A DNA stretch of 64,000 nucleotides, taken from the NCBI GenBank assembly GCA_964548175.1, contig CAZJQS010000008.1:60953-124952 (forward strand). Reading direction: 5' to 3'. Both the position numbers and the translations under genes were made by a program. This DNA comes from JANQPA01 sp964548175 (GTDB taxonomy: Bacteria; Bacteroidota; Bacteroidia; Chitinophagales; Saprospiraceae). The notes under the pieces are model-generated. The model did no database searches. It worked only from the letters and a program-made list of their open reading frames with translations, and was not told the DNA's origin. Below, piece by piece: positions 34,643-43,767 of this stretch. The number at the start of each line of letters is the position of its first letter. Position 1 is the stretch's first letter.

Positions 34643-37504
34643 TTACTGGCTGCTCTCCAACAAACTAAGCGGAGCTACCAGCGATTCCTCTTTGAAAGAA
34701 TCCAGCGCATCATACACCACCTGATGCATCCGGCGTCTGATTTCCAGCTTGTTCAGTAAAGGGTTTCTGGCCTTGGGATAAACCCGGTTAGAGAGAAAGA
34801 TGAAGATGAGTTCCTCTTCCGGATCCGCCCATACACAGGCGCCGGTGAAACCCGTATGGCCGAAGGAAGCCTCAGAAGCATCCTGGGCTATGGCCGATTC
34901 ATTTTTTGCACTGGGTTTGTCAAAACCCAATCCCCGTGAAGTACCGTATTGTTTGTCGGTGAAAAGGTCGATGGTTTTTGGGAAAAAATATTGTTTACCT
35001 CCATACACGCCGCCATTAAGCAGCATCTGGAAGAGTACGGCCAGTTCTTCAGCAGTGCTGAAAAGCCCTGCATGGCCCGCCACGCCCCCCAGTAAGGCGG
35101 CCGTCTCATCATGAACGTACCCCTGCACCAGTTGCTGTCGCCAGCGCTGGTCCAGTTCCGTAGGCGGCAAAGCATTCTTATCGAATTTACGATAGGCATT
35201 GAAAGTGGTGCGCCGCAGCCCGAGCGGCTGGTAAAATTCCGATTCGGCCAGTTGGTCCAGAGGCTTCCCCGTCTGATATTCGATGACCTTTTGAAGCAGA
35301 TAAAAATTGACGTCGCTGTAGCGCGTTCGGCTTTTGCGAAATAGCGGGAGGTGGCAAACATCGTCCCAGATCTTTTCCTGATACCTTTGGTCAAAATAAA
35401 AACGATCGGCAATTTTCACCGAAAAAGTGTCGGTTTGGTTTTTACAGAAAAAGCTGTCGCATTCTGCATTGGGTTGATCCCGGAACAACAGGTAAGGGGC
35501 TACAGGCATGTAAATCTGCAGGCCCGATTGATGGGTCATCAGCTTTTTAATGTTGATGCTCTGCAGCGTGGAAGTCTCCGGAAGCTCAATAACTTCTTTC
35601 AAACGGGAGTTCAGGTTGATTTTTTTCTCTTCATACAGGCGCATCAAGGCCAGCGTAGTGGCGCTTACCTTGGTAATAGAAGCTACATCATACAGATCCT
35701 TTGTGCTGACCGGCTGTTGCTTACGGTAAGTATGGTGGCCGAAAGCTTTATCGTAAATGATCTTTCCGTTCTTGGCGACCAACACCTGGCAGCCGGGCAT
35801 GACGCCCTCCTGAATGGCTTGCTGGGCGATGGCGTCAATGCCCACCAGCCGGGCAGGATCTATGCCCACTTCCTGGGGAAGGCCATACTTCAGGCGAACC
35901 GGATAGAAAGTAGCCGGATGTAAATCTTTTCTGTTCTGCAAAGCCAGCGGCAGCTTCCCTTGCGGCTGGATTGCCCCGAACAGTAACTGGGCGCCGAGGG
36001 ATTCCGTGACCTCATTACGCTCATACAATTGGATCATGGCAGCTGATGACGGTACGGTCAGCAGGTTTTGCGGCCGACCAAAGTTGACTATGACCAGATG
36101 CACCCCCTGCGGCTTGGCTTCCAACGAACGCAGGAATAAAGAGTCCTTTTCTTCGAGTTTGTGTTGGTCGAGTAAAACGACATGGGTCTCATTCCTCCTG
36201 AAGCGTAAAGCCGGCAGGGGCTGAGTGGGATCTGCATTTCGGCGGATTGTAAAATCCGTATATTTCTCTAAGTAGTTCCTGAAAGCACGCAGTGGTTCGT
36301 CGCTGAATTCCCAAAGACGGAAGCTTTGCTCTCCCGAATGAACAAAAGGGATCATGCCATTGGGATTGTTCACAAGGGAAATGCTTTTTTCGTAGAGGCG
36401 GCTTCTGAATAATTCCCATTGGGGCGAAGAAAAGTGAGCCTCCAGTCCAGAGCGGTCCAATCGCTTGTCCGAGCTTTTGAGATTCATCTGGAAAGGTTGA
36501 ACTGAGGCCTGAAGGGCCAGTAGCTCGCTGTCTCTTCCATTGCTTCGGTCTTCCATTTGTCGCTGACGCCAGCGTTTGGCCAGCAGCACCTTGCGGAGTT
36601 TGGCATTCAGTTCTTCTTCAGAAAACGATCCTCGCTCAAGGGCATTTTTCAGGGCAAAGATCAGCTTTGCCGGGGCCTGCTCCGTGATGAAAAGGTCCAC
36701 GCCTGCCGCCAGCTGATCCGTCAGCTGATCAACAGACCAGTAGGCCAGCACCAGGCCGTCGAATTGTAATTGTTCGTTCAGGCAATGCCGGAGCTGGGAT
36801 GCCGATTCCTTTTTTTGCCACAGATCCGTTCCAAGCATCATACCGGTTAACCCGGCAGCGATCAAGGTGCGAATGGCGTCGGTGTGCTGAGGCGACATGA
36901 CCAGCGAATCTGCACTTCCTTTTTGAAAAAGGTCGCTTGTGATCGTTTCAAAATTAAATAAGCCGTTTTCGTTCAGTTGGCGGATTGCAGCGGGAGAAAG
37001 GTTCTGAGCGGACTGCCGCCAGTTGATGTCCAGAGCTTGGGCCTGCTGAATAAAAAGTTGATCGATGGCGCTGAGCAAGGAATCATCAGCCATCTCCCTC
37101 AAAGAGCGAGAGTCCGGTAGTTGAACGAGATCCGCAAACTGATTGTTGAGCAACCCCTGTTCTTCCGTTCCCGTCAGAAGGGGAAGCCTGCTGAGTTCCC
37201 GGCAACTGTCGGTAAAATTCAGATAGTCCCTGACCGGCATATCGCGGATCAGTAACCCGCTCATCTGCCCGGATATGGCGGCATTGTAAAGCCGTATCCT
37301 TTCCACCGGGCTGAGCCCGGCGCCTTTGAAAATGATCAACTGCCCCAGCTTTTCTTCAAGGGTGAGCGTCGTCGCTACTGAATCCGCCCATTGAATAGAT
37401 TCATTCAAAAAGGGAACATCAGAAGGTTTGCCCTTTCCATGAGAACGATCACAACTCATACCAAGAACGAGCATCACTAAAATCATCAAAAACCATTGTC
37501 TCAT
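34643..37504 (-). CDS. Degenerate GH3-like domain fused to serine beta-lactamase-like hydrolase
   Basis: 953 residues, lipoprotein signal ending at LGMSC (Cys18). The first ~320 residues align with GH3 N-terminal domains of NagZ type (LTLEEKLGQLIIF, later FDGLVLAYWSV), but the KHFPGHGD block is absent and the catalytic TDA is replaced by AYW, so it is unlikely to be an active glycosidase. A linker with a GH3 C-terminal-like strand pattern follows. From about residue 545 is a class C beta-lactamase/DD-peptidase-like domain with intact S609-I-T-K612, Y729-S-D and H883-T-G. The active form of this fusion is common in Bacteroidota. Probably a peptidoglycan-related serine hydrolase with a pseudo-glycosidase partner domain. 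Confidence 0.86.
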   Translation of the reverse strand: MRQWFLMILVMLVLGMSCDRSHGKGKPSDVPFLNESIQWADSVATTLTLEEKLGQLIIFKGAGLSPVERIRLYNAAISGQMSGLLIRDMPVRDYLNFTDSCRELSRLPLLTGTEEQGLLNNQFADLVQLPDSRSLREMADDSLLSAIDQLFIQQAQALDINWRQSAQNLSPAAIRQLNENGLFNFETITSDLFQKGSADSLVMSPQHTDAIRTLIAAGLTGMMLGTDLWQKKESASQLRHCLNEQLQFDGLVLAYWSVDQLTDQLAAGVDLFITEQAPAKLIFALKNALERGSFSEEELNAKLRKVLLAKRWRQRQMEDRSNGRDSELLALQASVQPFQMNLKSSDKRLDRSGLEAHFSSPQWELFRSRLYEKSISLVNNPNGMIPFVHSGEQSFRLWEFSDEPLRAFRNYLEKYTDFTIRRNADPTQPLPALRFRRNETHVVLLDQHKLEEKDSLFLRSLEAKPQGVHLVIVNFGRPQNLLTVPSSAAMIQLYERNEVTESLGAQLLFGAIQPQGKLPLALQNRKDLHPATFYPVRLKYGLPQEVGIDPARLVGIDAIAQQAIQEGVMPGCQVLVAKNGKIIYDKAFGHHTYRKQQPVSTKDLYDVASITKVSATTLALMRLYEEKKINLNSRLKEVIELPETSTLQSINIKKLMTHQSGLQIYMPVAPYLLFRDQPNAECDSFFCKNQTDTFSVKIADRFYFDQRYQEKIWDDVCHLPLFRKSRTRYSDVNFYLLQKVIEYQTGKPLDQLAESEFYQPLGLRRTTFNAYRKFDKNALPPTELDQRWRQQLVQGYVHDETAALLGGVAGHAGLFSTAEELAVLFQMLLNGGVYGGKQYFFPKTIDLFTDKQYGTSRGLGFDKPSAKNESAIAQDASEASFGHTGFTGACVWADPEEELIFIFLSNRVYPKARNPLLNKLEIRRRMHQVVYDALDSFKEESLVAPLSLLESSQ

Positions 37505-37525
37505 CGCTGATCAGGATTTTTTACT

Positions 37526-37759
37526 TTAAATAAAAAAATCAATTGTTATGGGCTTTTCGGCCAAGTAGGCTTCATTGTATCGAAAGGGCCTAACAGACAA
37601 TGCACCCCGCTGCTCTTTTTGGCGCATGGCCGCACGTTCGGCTTTCGATACGGTCCCGTAAATATGGGCCGGTGAAAAAGGTATGTAGTTTACTTTTTTA
37701 AGATGCCGACCAAGGCATCGATCAGTTTTTGGGCTTCCGCTTCCTGATCTTTCCACCAA
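37526..37759 (-). CDS. Possible small overlapping ORF, uncertain
   Basis: Up to 77 codons with only TTG or GTG starts, the first ~23 overlapping the end of the large gene at 37690. The part outside that gene reads NYIPFSPAHIYGTVSKAERAAMRQ and has amino-acid composition and codon choice like the neighbouring real genes. Function not recognised. It could equally be a former C-terminal extension of the upstream gene separated by a frameshift, or noise. Confidence 0.3.
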   Translation of the reverse strand: MVERSGSGSPKTDRCLGRHLKKVNYIPFSPAHIYGTVSKAERAAMRQKEQRGALSVRPFRYNEAYLAEKPITIDFFI

Positions 37760-40700
37760 AGAACAGACCAGATGGGAATTAAGGCAATGCCTTTGTTGAT
37801 ATAGTGGGTTTGCTGGTTGTATTCCCAGAGCATATGGGTAGATGGCGATTCGCTGAAGAAACCATCGGGAAGAATGGCTGCCCGGCGTATGGGTTCCTCT
37901 TCTGAGGCCACAAGTAAAATTTTTGAAGAAGGCATTGACTCTTTATATAGTTTTAAACGGTGAGCAGCCAATAAAGGTTTCAATTGATCGGATACTTCTT
38001 TGACAAAATATAATTCGGCTGATGGTTGCTGTGGAGCTTTTGGCGCTTCAATGAAGGGCTGAGGGCTGTCAAAAAGCTGATGGGATATTTCCTGGGGAAA
38101 CGAGCCAAAATATGAGGCTAAGCCCTCATCCGACTGGGCAAGTTTTCTCAGATCGTTCATCGGAATGGAATTGATCAGGACGACCTGTTGGAAGGGTTTT
38201 TTCAAAACCATTTTAAGTTGTTCCTTGAACCTTGGTTTTTGCAGCCGTTGTGTTTTTTCGCTCAGCCCTCCCTGTCCCCGCACCGGGCCGAAGGTATGGT
38301 TAAAGATTAACACATCTGCCGGGGGGAGCGGAACTTCATCAATGGAGAAAACAGAGAGGCCGTTGCGTTCCAAATGCTGAATTTTTTCCTTTTCCGGCAT
38401 ATTTTTTTGCTTGATATCCAGAAAATGGGAGTAAAGAAGATCCCGTTGCGCCTGTGTCATGCAAAGAATGTGGACACGTGGATAGGTCTGCTGCGGAGTC
38501 GGAGGGAGTTGTTGAAGGACCTGCAGGGTTTCCAGAGCTTCAGTCGCATTGATCTCCTGGTCTTCGTCAAAAATCCCGTTTGTGGAAATAAAGGAAAGCT
38601 GTTCCGTTTTGACGGTTGACTCAGAGGAGTCGGCGGACGTTGTTCGCCCTGAGGATAGTGCGTAGCTAGGCAGTTCATTAAGGTATTGCCATAGTGGCTG
38701 TTGATGTGGATTAAGCACTTGCTGGGTTTCTTCTCCGAGAATGACGACTTTTTTTCCCAGCTGCAGAGCTGCCTGCGCCTGTTGCAGGCCTTCCATGGCG
38801 CCGTCTAAAATCAGTACGTTATCGAAAGGAGGAGCGGAGCTTTTTCCGGTCAGGTTCAGTGCGGCGAAAGGAGTGGTGAGGAAAACGGGGAACCTTGTGC
38901 TGACCAGTTCGATATGCTGCCTGAACAGGTTTACATAAGGAGAGAGCCCTTCGAGCCCGTGCTGATCGGTAAAAAACTGCTGATAAGACAGTTTGTCTTC
39001 CGTTTTCCATTGTTTTATGGAACGATTCATCCGGTTGGCCCACAAAGCCTGGATCTGTTTCGGCATTTGCTGCTGGAGTGCAGCCAGCTGCCCGGCGAAT
39101 TCGGCGATGGGAGGCGTATGCTCGGGTAGCCGATCATTGCAAGCTTTGCGCAGACGGTGATGCAAGAACCAGCTCTTGTAAGCGGTCATCCAGTTTCGAG
39201 GCTTGGCGCTGATCAGTGCTTTGATCAACGAACGAGCGGTTGGACTTAGTGACAACCAGCATTTTTTCCACCTGAAATAGTCCGAAAAATCACGAAGAAA
39301 TGCCTGGGCCTGTTCAATTTTACCGATGACAGCCCCCAGGTATTGGCGTTGTTTTTCGGTGGTCAGCATAACATTTCTGAACTGTTCCTGAAACAGACTG
39401 GCCTTGTTCAGACGGCCGAGCGCCTCTTCAAGGGCAGTTTCCAAAGACCGGATCTCCTCGCTCATCCCTATTTTTTCTTTTGAGTTGCCCGGGCTGAGGC
39501 GAAGCATTTCGGTTTTGATCTGGCTGGGAATTTGTGCCTGCCATGTCTTCAGGGCCTCCCTGAAGGCCTCCATATCCGTTGACCAGCGGGCGATATTGCG
39601 TTTTTCCCCTTCTGCGGTGAAGGAGAAATCGAAGTAGGCATTTTGTTGATAATCCTGGTGTAGTTTCCGGAATAACCCGATCACTTCTTGCTTTGCCTGG
39701 AGAATGGTTTTGTATTTATTTGAAAAACGACTGATGAGTTTCAGACTAGCCAGGCTGGTCAATTGGAAGTCAATACCGTGTTGCTGACTGTACTGCTTCA
39801 TTTTTATCTCCAATTGCTGCAGCGTATCAGAAAGCTGGCGGCTTATGTTGTCATAGTATCCGCTAAGTTGGTCCCGGTACTGGTCTGTGGCGGAAAGATA
39901 ACGGTGTTGCAGTTGGGTTAATTCCTCTTCAGCGGCGGAAAGCTTCGATCTCAGCTTTTGAGTGGCTTCTGCTTCTTCATTTTCGGTGAAAATGGAGGGC
40001 TGGAGCATTTCCAGCGGATGGTTCAGGGTATTGACTTTCTGGAACAAAGGAGAGGCGGTTTCAATGGCTTTGCAGAGTTCCTGGTATTCTGCATCGGAGA
40101 AGGAAAAATCATCCGCTTCCAGTTGGCTGTTCAGTAATTCTCTTCCTTCCTGTTTTTGATGATGCAAAAAATATCCGACGGTTTCCTGGAAATTCCGATC
40201 CTGGAAGACTATTTCCTGAGTGGACTGGTAGGTTTGATGAAGTTCCTGATGTTGTTTGATCAGGTTGCTCTGCAGGTTTTCGAAGGAGGCATTATCGAAT
40301 GAGCGGTAATTTTTATCTTCAGCCTTTTGAGTGATCAGCTGATGGAGCAGCGCCCAGTCGGCAGCAGTGTTCCGGAATAAAAAGGTGTGTTTATCCAATT
40401 GGTCGGCGGTCAGGACTTCCTGTATTTCCTGTAATTGATGGAGTTGAGCTGATACTACCAGGGTGGTTCGCCCATTGGAAGGGGCATTACTGAGCAGGTG
40501 ACGGACCAGGGCAAGGCGCTGCTGATCGTCTCCGTTAATGACACAGCTGCGGTATTGCCGGATGATAGTCAGGGCGGAGTCTTGCTCCGGGGTAAGAGCA
40601 GAAATGCCGAACGGGCTGTCCGGTCGCTGCATATTTTCTTTTTTCAACAAAGCAATTTGTATCGGGAGATGGGTGAAAACAGGAGGAAAGTACCCCAGGA

Positions 40701-41346
40701 CAGCCGACCATGAGATGGCGAGCTGATGGGCCGTGGCGTCTATTTCTTCCACTGTGGGCAGCGGGTTCATGGAAAAGGGAGGATGCTGATGGATCATGGG
40801 GTTGTCGGGTTGCTGTTTGGCGAACTCCTTCTCGAGCAGGCCCAGCAATTCATTGACTGTTTTTTGTAATAAACCAGGGTAGGTCTTATAGTTGTTGAGT
40901 ATTTCCTGGTAGTTCCAGCCATAGAAATTTTGCCAGTGGTGCAATAAAAAAGGGTTGATCTGAATATGGTGGGAAGGATGGAAGTGAAAACGCCATTGCC
41001 CGGGATCTTGTGGGTGAGGATACAGCTGAACGGGCCAGATCAGCAGCGGAGCGCTGATCAGCTGGCGGTTGTGAATAAAGTTAATGAGCGGATATCCCAG
41101 TCCTAGGCTGGCAAGTCCGCTTTGCTTTTCTGCATTGCGGCTTTGAAAAAAGAGGGGACGCACCTCCGGGATGGAGCAGTGGACCGTTTCTTCATAGGGT
41201 TTGTTTTTTAAAAGCTGTCCAATGCAAAGGGCGGCCTGCTGTTGGCCAAAAAAATCAACAAAGTCGATCATTCCCGGGTAACCACTTACTGCCCGATGAT
41301 AGATAAAAGGAGTTTCGGCAGGTGTTTTTGGGCTGGATATGTTCAT
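37690..41346 (-). CDS. Degenerate DUF4011/SF1-helicase/MTES_1575-type protein
   Basis: 1218 residues from ATG 41346. The N-terminal SAPLLIWPVQL (about residue 98) followed by INPFLLHHWQNFYG matches the DUF4011 signature (RAPLLL.PV.L then NP.LL). LTPEQDSALTIIRQ near 251 is the helicase motif preceding Walker A, but GPPGTGKS is replaced by NGDDQQRL. FPVFLTTPFAAL, then FDNVLILDGAMEG near 841 corresponds to FDLVIFDEASQ but lacks the Glu, and GDPKQLPP is replaced by GEETQQVL. The C-terminal IPIWSVLWWKDQEAEAQKLI matches the end of an MTES_1575 nuclease domain, whose catalytic block is also lost. A long coiled-coil-rich central region (residues 360-680) is present. No active ATPase is expected. Confidence 0.8.
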   Translation of the reverse strand: MNISSPKTPAETPFIYHRAVSGYPGMIDFVDFFGQQQAALCIGQLLKNKPYEETVHCSIPEVRPLFFQSRNAEKQSGLASLGLGYPLINFIHNRQLISAPLLIWPVQLYPHPQDPGQWRFHFHPSHHIQINPFLLHHWQNFYGWNYQEILNNYKTYPGLLQKTVNELLGLLEKEFAKQQPDNPMIHQHPPFSMNPLPTVEEIDATAHQLAISWSAVLGYFPPVFTHLPIQIALLKKENMQRPDSPFGISALTPEQDSALTIIRQYRSCVINGDDQQRLALVRHLLSNAPSNGRTTLVVSAQLHQLQEIQEVLTADQLDKHTFLFRNTAADWALLHQLITQKAEDKNYRSFDNASFENLQSNLIKQHQELHQTYQSTQEIVFQDRNFQETVGYFLHHQKQEGRELLNSQLEADDFSFSDAEYQELCKAIETASPLFQKVNTLNHPLEMLQPSIFTENEEAEATQKLRSKLSAAEEELTQLQHRYLSATDQYRDQLSGYYDNISRQLSDTLQQLEIKMKQYSQQHGIDFQLTSLASLKLISRFSNKYKTILQAKQEVIGLFRKLHQDYQQNAYFDFSFTAEGEKRNIARWSTDMEAFREALKTWQAQIPSQIKTEMLRLSPGNSKEKIGMSEEIRSLETALEEALGRLNKASLFQEQFRNVMLTTEKQRQYLGAVIGKIEQAQAFLRDFSDYFRWKKCWLSLSPTARSLIKALISAKPRNWMTAYKSWFLHHRLRKACNDRLPEHTPPIAEFAGQLAALQQQMPKQIQALWANRMNRSIKQWKTEDKLSYQQFFTDQHGLEGLSPYVNLFRQHIELVSTRFPVFLTTPFAALNLTGKSSAPPFDNVLILDGAMEGLQQAQAALQLGKKVVILGEETQQVLNPHQQPLWQYLNELPSYALSSGRTTSADSSESTVKTEQLSFISTNGIFDEDQEINATEALETLQVLQQLPPTPQQTYPRVHILCMTQAQRDLLYSHFLDIKQKNMPEKEKIQHLERNGLSVFSIDEVPLPPADVLIFNHTFGPVRGQGGLSEKTQRLQKPRFKEQLKMVLKKPFQQVVLINSIPMNDLRKLAQSDEGLASYFGSFPQEISHQLFDSPQPFIEAPKAPQQPSAELYFVKEVSDQLKPLLAAHRLKLYKESMPSSKILLVASEEEPIRRAAILPDGFFSESPSTHMLWEYNQQTHYINKGIALIPIWSVLWWKDQEAEAQKLIDALVGILKK

Positions 41347-41819
41347 CAAGGTCAATATTTATTACGTAAATATATCTTTTTTCGCTTGCTAAACCATAAA
41401 AGGGTCCGTAGAAAAGTGCCTGTCCTGAGGATACCCGGTCATTTCTTCTTTTTTCCGGTTGCGTAAGGAAAGCTCCGCCTGAAAAAGAATCATCAGAAAG
41501 TAAAATTTCAATTTGCTAAAATTCAATTAATATTGAAAAATCTATATTCTTATATGTTTATGCGTTTTGTAAGGCTACCATTAACAAGGGGTGTTGTGAG
41601 ACCCCTATGCCGGATGCTGTATTTTGTTTAATAAATCATCAAACAAAAGCTGCTTTGTCTTTGAGAGGTGATTAATTTCATTTGATTATTATTGAGAAAA
41701 AAGTCGGTTGATAAGAAAAAAAAAAGCTTAAATTGTAATTGATAATCAGTGAATTAAATTGTTTAACGAATTGCTGACATCTTTATTAAATCATTAAACA
41801 AAAAACGAAAAACAATATA
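41347..41819. other. Intergenic region, 473 bp, divergent genes
   Basis: AT-rich space between two divergent starts (41346 on minus, 41820 on plus). No ORF, hairpin or perfect promoter was found. Stretches such as TATGTTTA (near 41555) are weak -7-like matches. The last 100 bases are very A/T-rich and probably hold the promoter of the PAS/AraC gene. Confidence 0.45.
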
Positions 41820-42566
41820 ATGGTTCCACATATTGCGGTTATATTAACGGACAAGGAGCGGAAGATTTTGTGGGTCAATCAGGATTTTACTGAGATGACG
41901 GGATACTCACTGGATGAGGTTATAGGTCGGTCACCGGGGCATATTCTTCAGGGGCCTGATTCTGAGATAGAAGCCATCAACCGGATTCGCAAAGGACTGG
42001 AGAACCGGACTCCGCTGAAAGATCAACTGATCAATTACCGGAAAAATGGAGAGCCTTACATCTGCAAGCTTGTCATCCATCCTATTTTCGGTTCTGATCA
42101 GGAGTTAACTCATTTTATTGCTTTTGAGGTGGACGGCGAGCTGATACAAGAGGAGGAGGAGGATCTTTCCTTGTTGAATCTGAGCACCAAGTACAACTCC
42201 AGCAGTTTAAAGGGGCTGGAAGAGGTCAAGCTTTATTTCAAACTTAAGGACCTGATGCAGAAGGAGGAGCTCTTTTTTGATCCCCACTTAACTTTGAAAA
42301 CGGTGGCGGACCGCCTCGCCACCAATACAAAATACCTCTCGCAGGTCGTCAATCACCATTCCGGCAATAACTTCCAGCATTTCATCAACAATTACCGGGT
42401 GGAGGAAGCGAAAAGGCAGATTGCCGACAGTACGAACAATAACCTCACACTCTACGGTATAGCCGTGCAATGTGGGTTCAAGAACAAATCGACTTTTTAC
42501 AAGGTATTTAAGGAAATCACCGGAATGCCCCCCCGGGAATTCCAGAAACAGCAAGCCGATTTCTAA
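41820..42566 (+). CDS. LOV-like PAS domain fused to AraC-type DNA-binding domain
   Basis: 248 residues. Residues 1-105 are a PAS domain with strong LOV resemblance: NQDFTEMTGYSLDEVIG, then LQGPDSEIEAINRIRKGLE and LINYRKNGEPYICKLVIHPIF. The photoactive GxNCRFLQ motif is replaced by GRSPGHILQ, so no cysteinyl-flavin adduct can form. From about residue 145 an AraC/XylS-type double HTH follows (LTLKTVADRLATNTKYLSQVVNHH, YGIAVQCGFKNKSTFYKVFKEITGMPP). It is a transcription regulator that may still bind flavin or another ligand. Targets are not identifiable. The gene is divergent from the large degenerate helicase. Confidence 0.85.
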   Translation: MVPHIAVILTDKERKILWVNQDFTEMTGYSLDEVIGRSPGHILQGPDSEIEAINRIRKGLENRTPLKDQLINYRKNGEPYICKLVIHPIFGSDQELTHFIAFEVDGELIQEEEEDLSLLNLSTKYNSSSLKGLEEVKLYFKLKDLMQKEELFFDPHLTLKTVADRLATNTKYLSQVVNHHSGNNFQHFINNYRVEEAKRQIADSTNNNLTLYGIAVQCGFKNKSTFYKVFKEITGMPPREFQKQQADF

Positions 42567-42787
42567 GGCTTTGGTTTACAATAATCTAAGTCGCTACTTT
42601 ACTTCGTGTCCGCATTCATGAATTCATACGTTAGTTCGATTCGAAAAATTGCTTTTCGTGTCTATATAGAAGAACTTGGATACAGTAAGAACATTAGTGT
42701 ATGTTGATTAAGTATGCGAAATGATACTTCTATAAACGTCATTCCCCCAGTTTTTTCAACTATTTTATCAAAAAAATCGAAACTATT

Positions 42788-42985
42788 ATGGGAGGAATAA
42801 AAGATTTACTGGGATTCCATTTCTGGCTTGACAATAACAAGCGTAGCGCATTGGAGTCTCTACTCGCCAATCAGCGACAAATTCCGAAGGACCGGCAAAG
42901 CATACTCAAAGATTTGCAGTTTGAAGCGTCGGCCTTAAATAAAAATGAATTGAAGAAATACAGCAATAATGAATCTAAAATTTGA
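42788..42985 (+). CDS. Small hypothetical protein
   Basis: 65 residues from ATG 42788, MGGIKDLLGFHFWLDNNKRS onward, rich in Lys, Gln and Asn, mostly helical, no signal or membrane segment. It sits between the PAS/AraC gene (222 bp upstream) and a short hairpin. Composition and ATG start favour a real gene, but no family is recognised. Confidence 0.5.
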   Translation: MGGIKDLLGFHFWLDNNKRSALESLLANQRQIPKDRQSILKDLQFEASALNKNELKKYSNNESKI

Positions 42986-43000
42986 TCTATAAATCGATAC

Positions 43001-43032
43001 AGGCCGGAGAGCGTCCGATGTTTTTCCGGCCT
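43001..43032. terminator. Short hairpin between convergent genes
   Basis: AGGCCGGA (43001-43008) pairs with TCCGGCCT (43025-43032). The 16-nt loop holds GTCCGATGTTTTT. No long T-tract follows on either strand, so termination is only likely. Confidence 0.4.
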
Positions 43033-43039
43033 CTATCCA

Positions 43040-43660
43040 TTATTGGACTTCAACTGCCCCGCCACCTACTTTTTTTCCGTTTTTATAATCGTACTCCATT
43101 ACCATCTGCCCTTTCTCATTATAGAAGCGATATTTGCCGTCGATCTCTCCTGCCCTATATTGGATCTCTTCCTGTATTTGGGTTTTGTTCTGATAATACT
43201 TCCGGTAAATACCATCAAGTTTTCCATCTTTATAATTGGCAATGATCTCAGGCCGGCTGAAGTGATATTTTCCCCAGAATCCGTGGAGTTTATTGTCCTT
43301 GTAGTTTGCCATCAGATTGATCTGGCCTCTGGAAGTGTATTCCAGGTACAGGCCATTGTACTTGCCATTGATCATGGATACCTGGGTCCATGGAAAACCG
43401 GTATCCGGGAAGTAGGTTGTCCAGGTTCCCGTGCGAACAGCGCCGTCGAGAAAACCGGTTTCGAGCAATTGGCCGGTGGAGTCTCTTCTTTCCGCTCTTT
43501 TAATGGTGGAACCGGGCACATCTTGCAGCAGATATGCCCCAGGATCAAAAGATTCCGGCTGCTTGGCAGCCTCGCCTTCCGCTTTGCTTCCCTGATCGGG
43601 TTGGCAGGAGAAAAAGGCCGTCATGAACAAAAAACTAAGTAAAAGAGTCTGCTTTTTCAT
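43040..43660 (-). CDS. MORN-like (YwqK-type) repeat lipoprotein
   Basis: 206 residues with a lipoprotein signal (MKKQTLLLSFLFMTAFFSC). From about residue 65 at least five ~22-residue repeats are seen, each with a G-x-x-(D/N)-G-x-(Y/W) core (NGKYNGLYLEY, DNKLHGFWGKY, DGKLDGIYRKY, AGEIDGKYRFY, NGKKVGGG). This matches the MORN_2 / YwqK-like repeat family, which forms flat beta-meander sheets. Its role is unknown. Probably attached to a membrane. The opposite-strand 199-codon ORF over the same bases is a shadow. Confidence 0.82.
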   Translation of the reverse strand: MKKQTLLLSFLFMTAFFSCQPDQGSKAEGEAAKQPESFDPGAYLLQDVPGSTIKRAERRDSTGQLLETGFLDGAVRTGTWTTYFPDTGFPWTQVSMINGKYNGLYLEYTSRGQINLMANYKDNKLHGFWGKYHFSRPEIIANYKDGKLDGIYRKYYQNKTQIQEEIQYRAGEIDGKYRFYNEKGQMVMEYDYKNGKKVGGGAVEVQ

Positions 43661-43767
43661 AGAATTCTTCTTTTGTTTTGGGTTTATAATGCGATAAAGG
43701 TACTTTTATCCAAGCAAGCAAGGAACAAATTTAGGTTCTCCATTTTTTTTAACAAAAAAATCCCTTG

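Noticed and set aside
43043..43642. 199-codon plus-strand ORF opposite the MORN-like lipoprotein
   Set aside because: It is the mirror of a repeat-rich gene that has a lipoprotein signal and clear YwqK-like repeats; the plus-strand product has no recognisable features.
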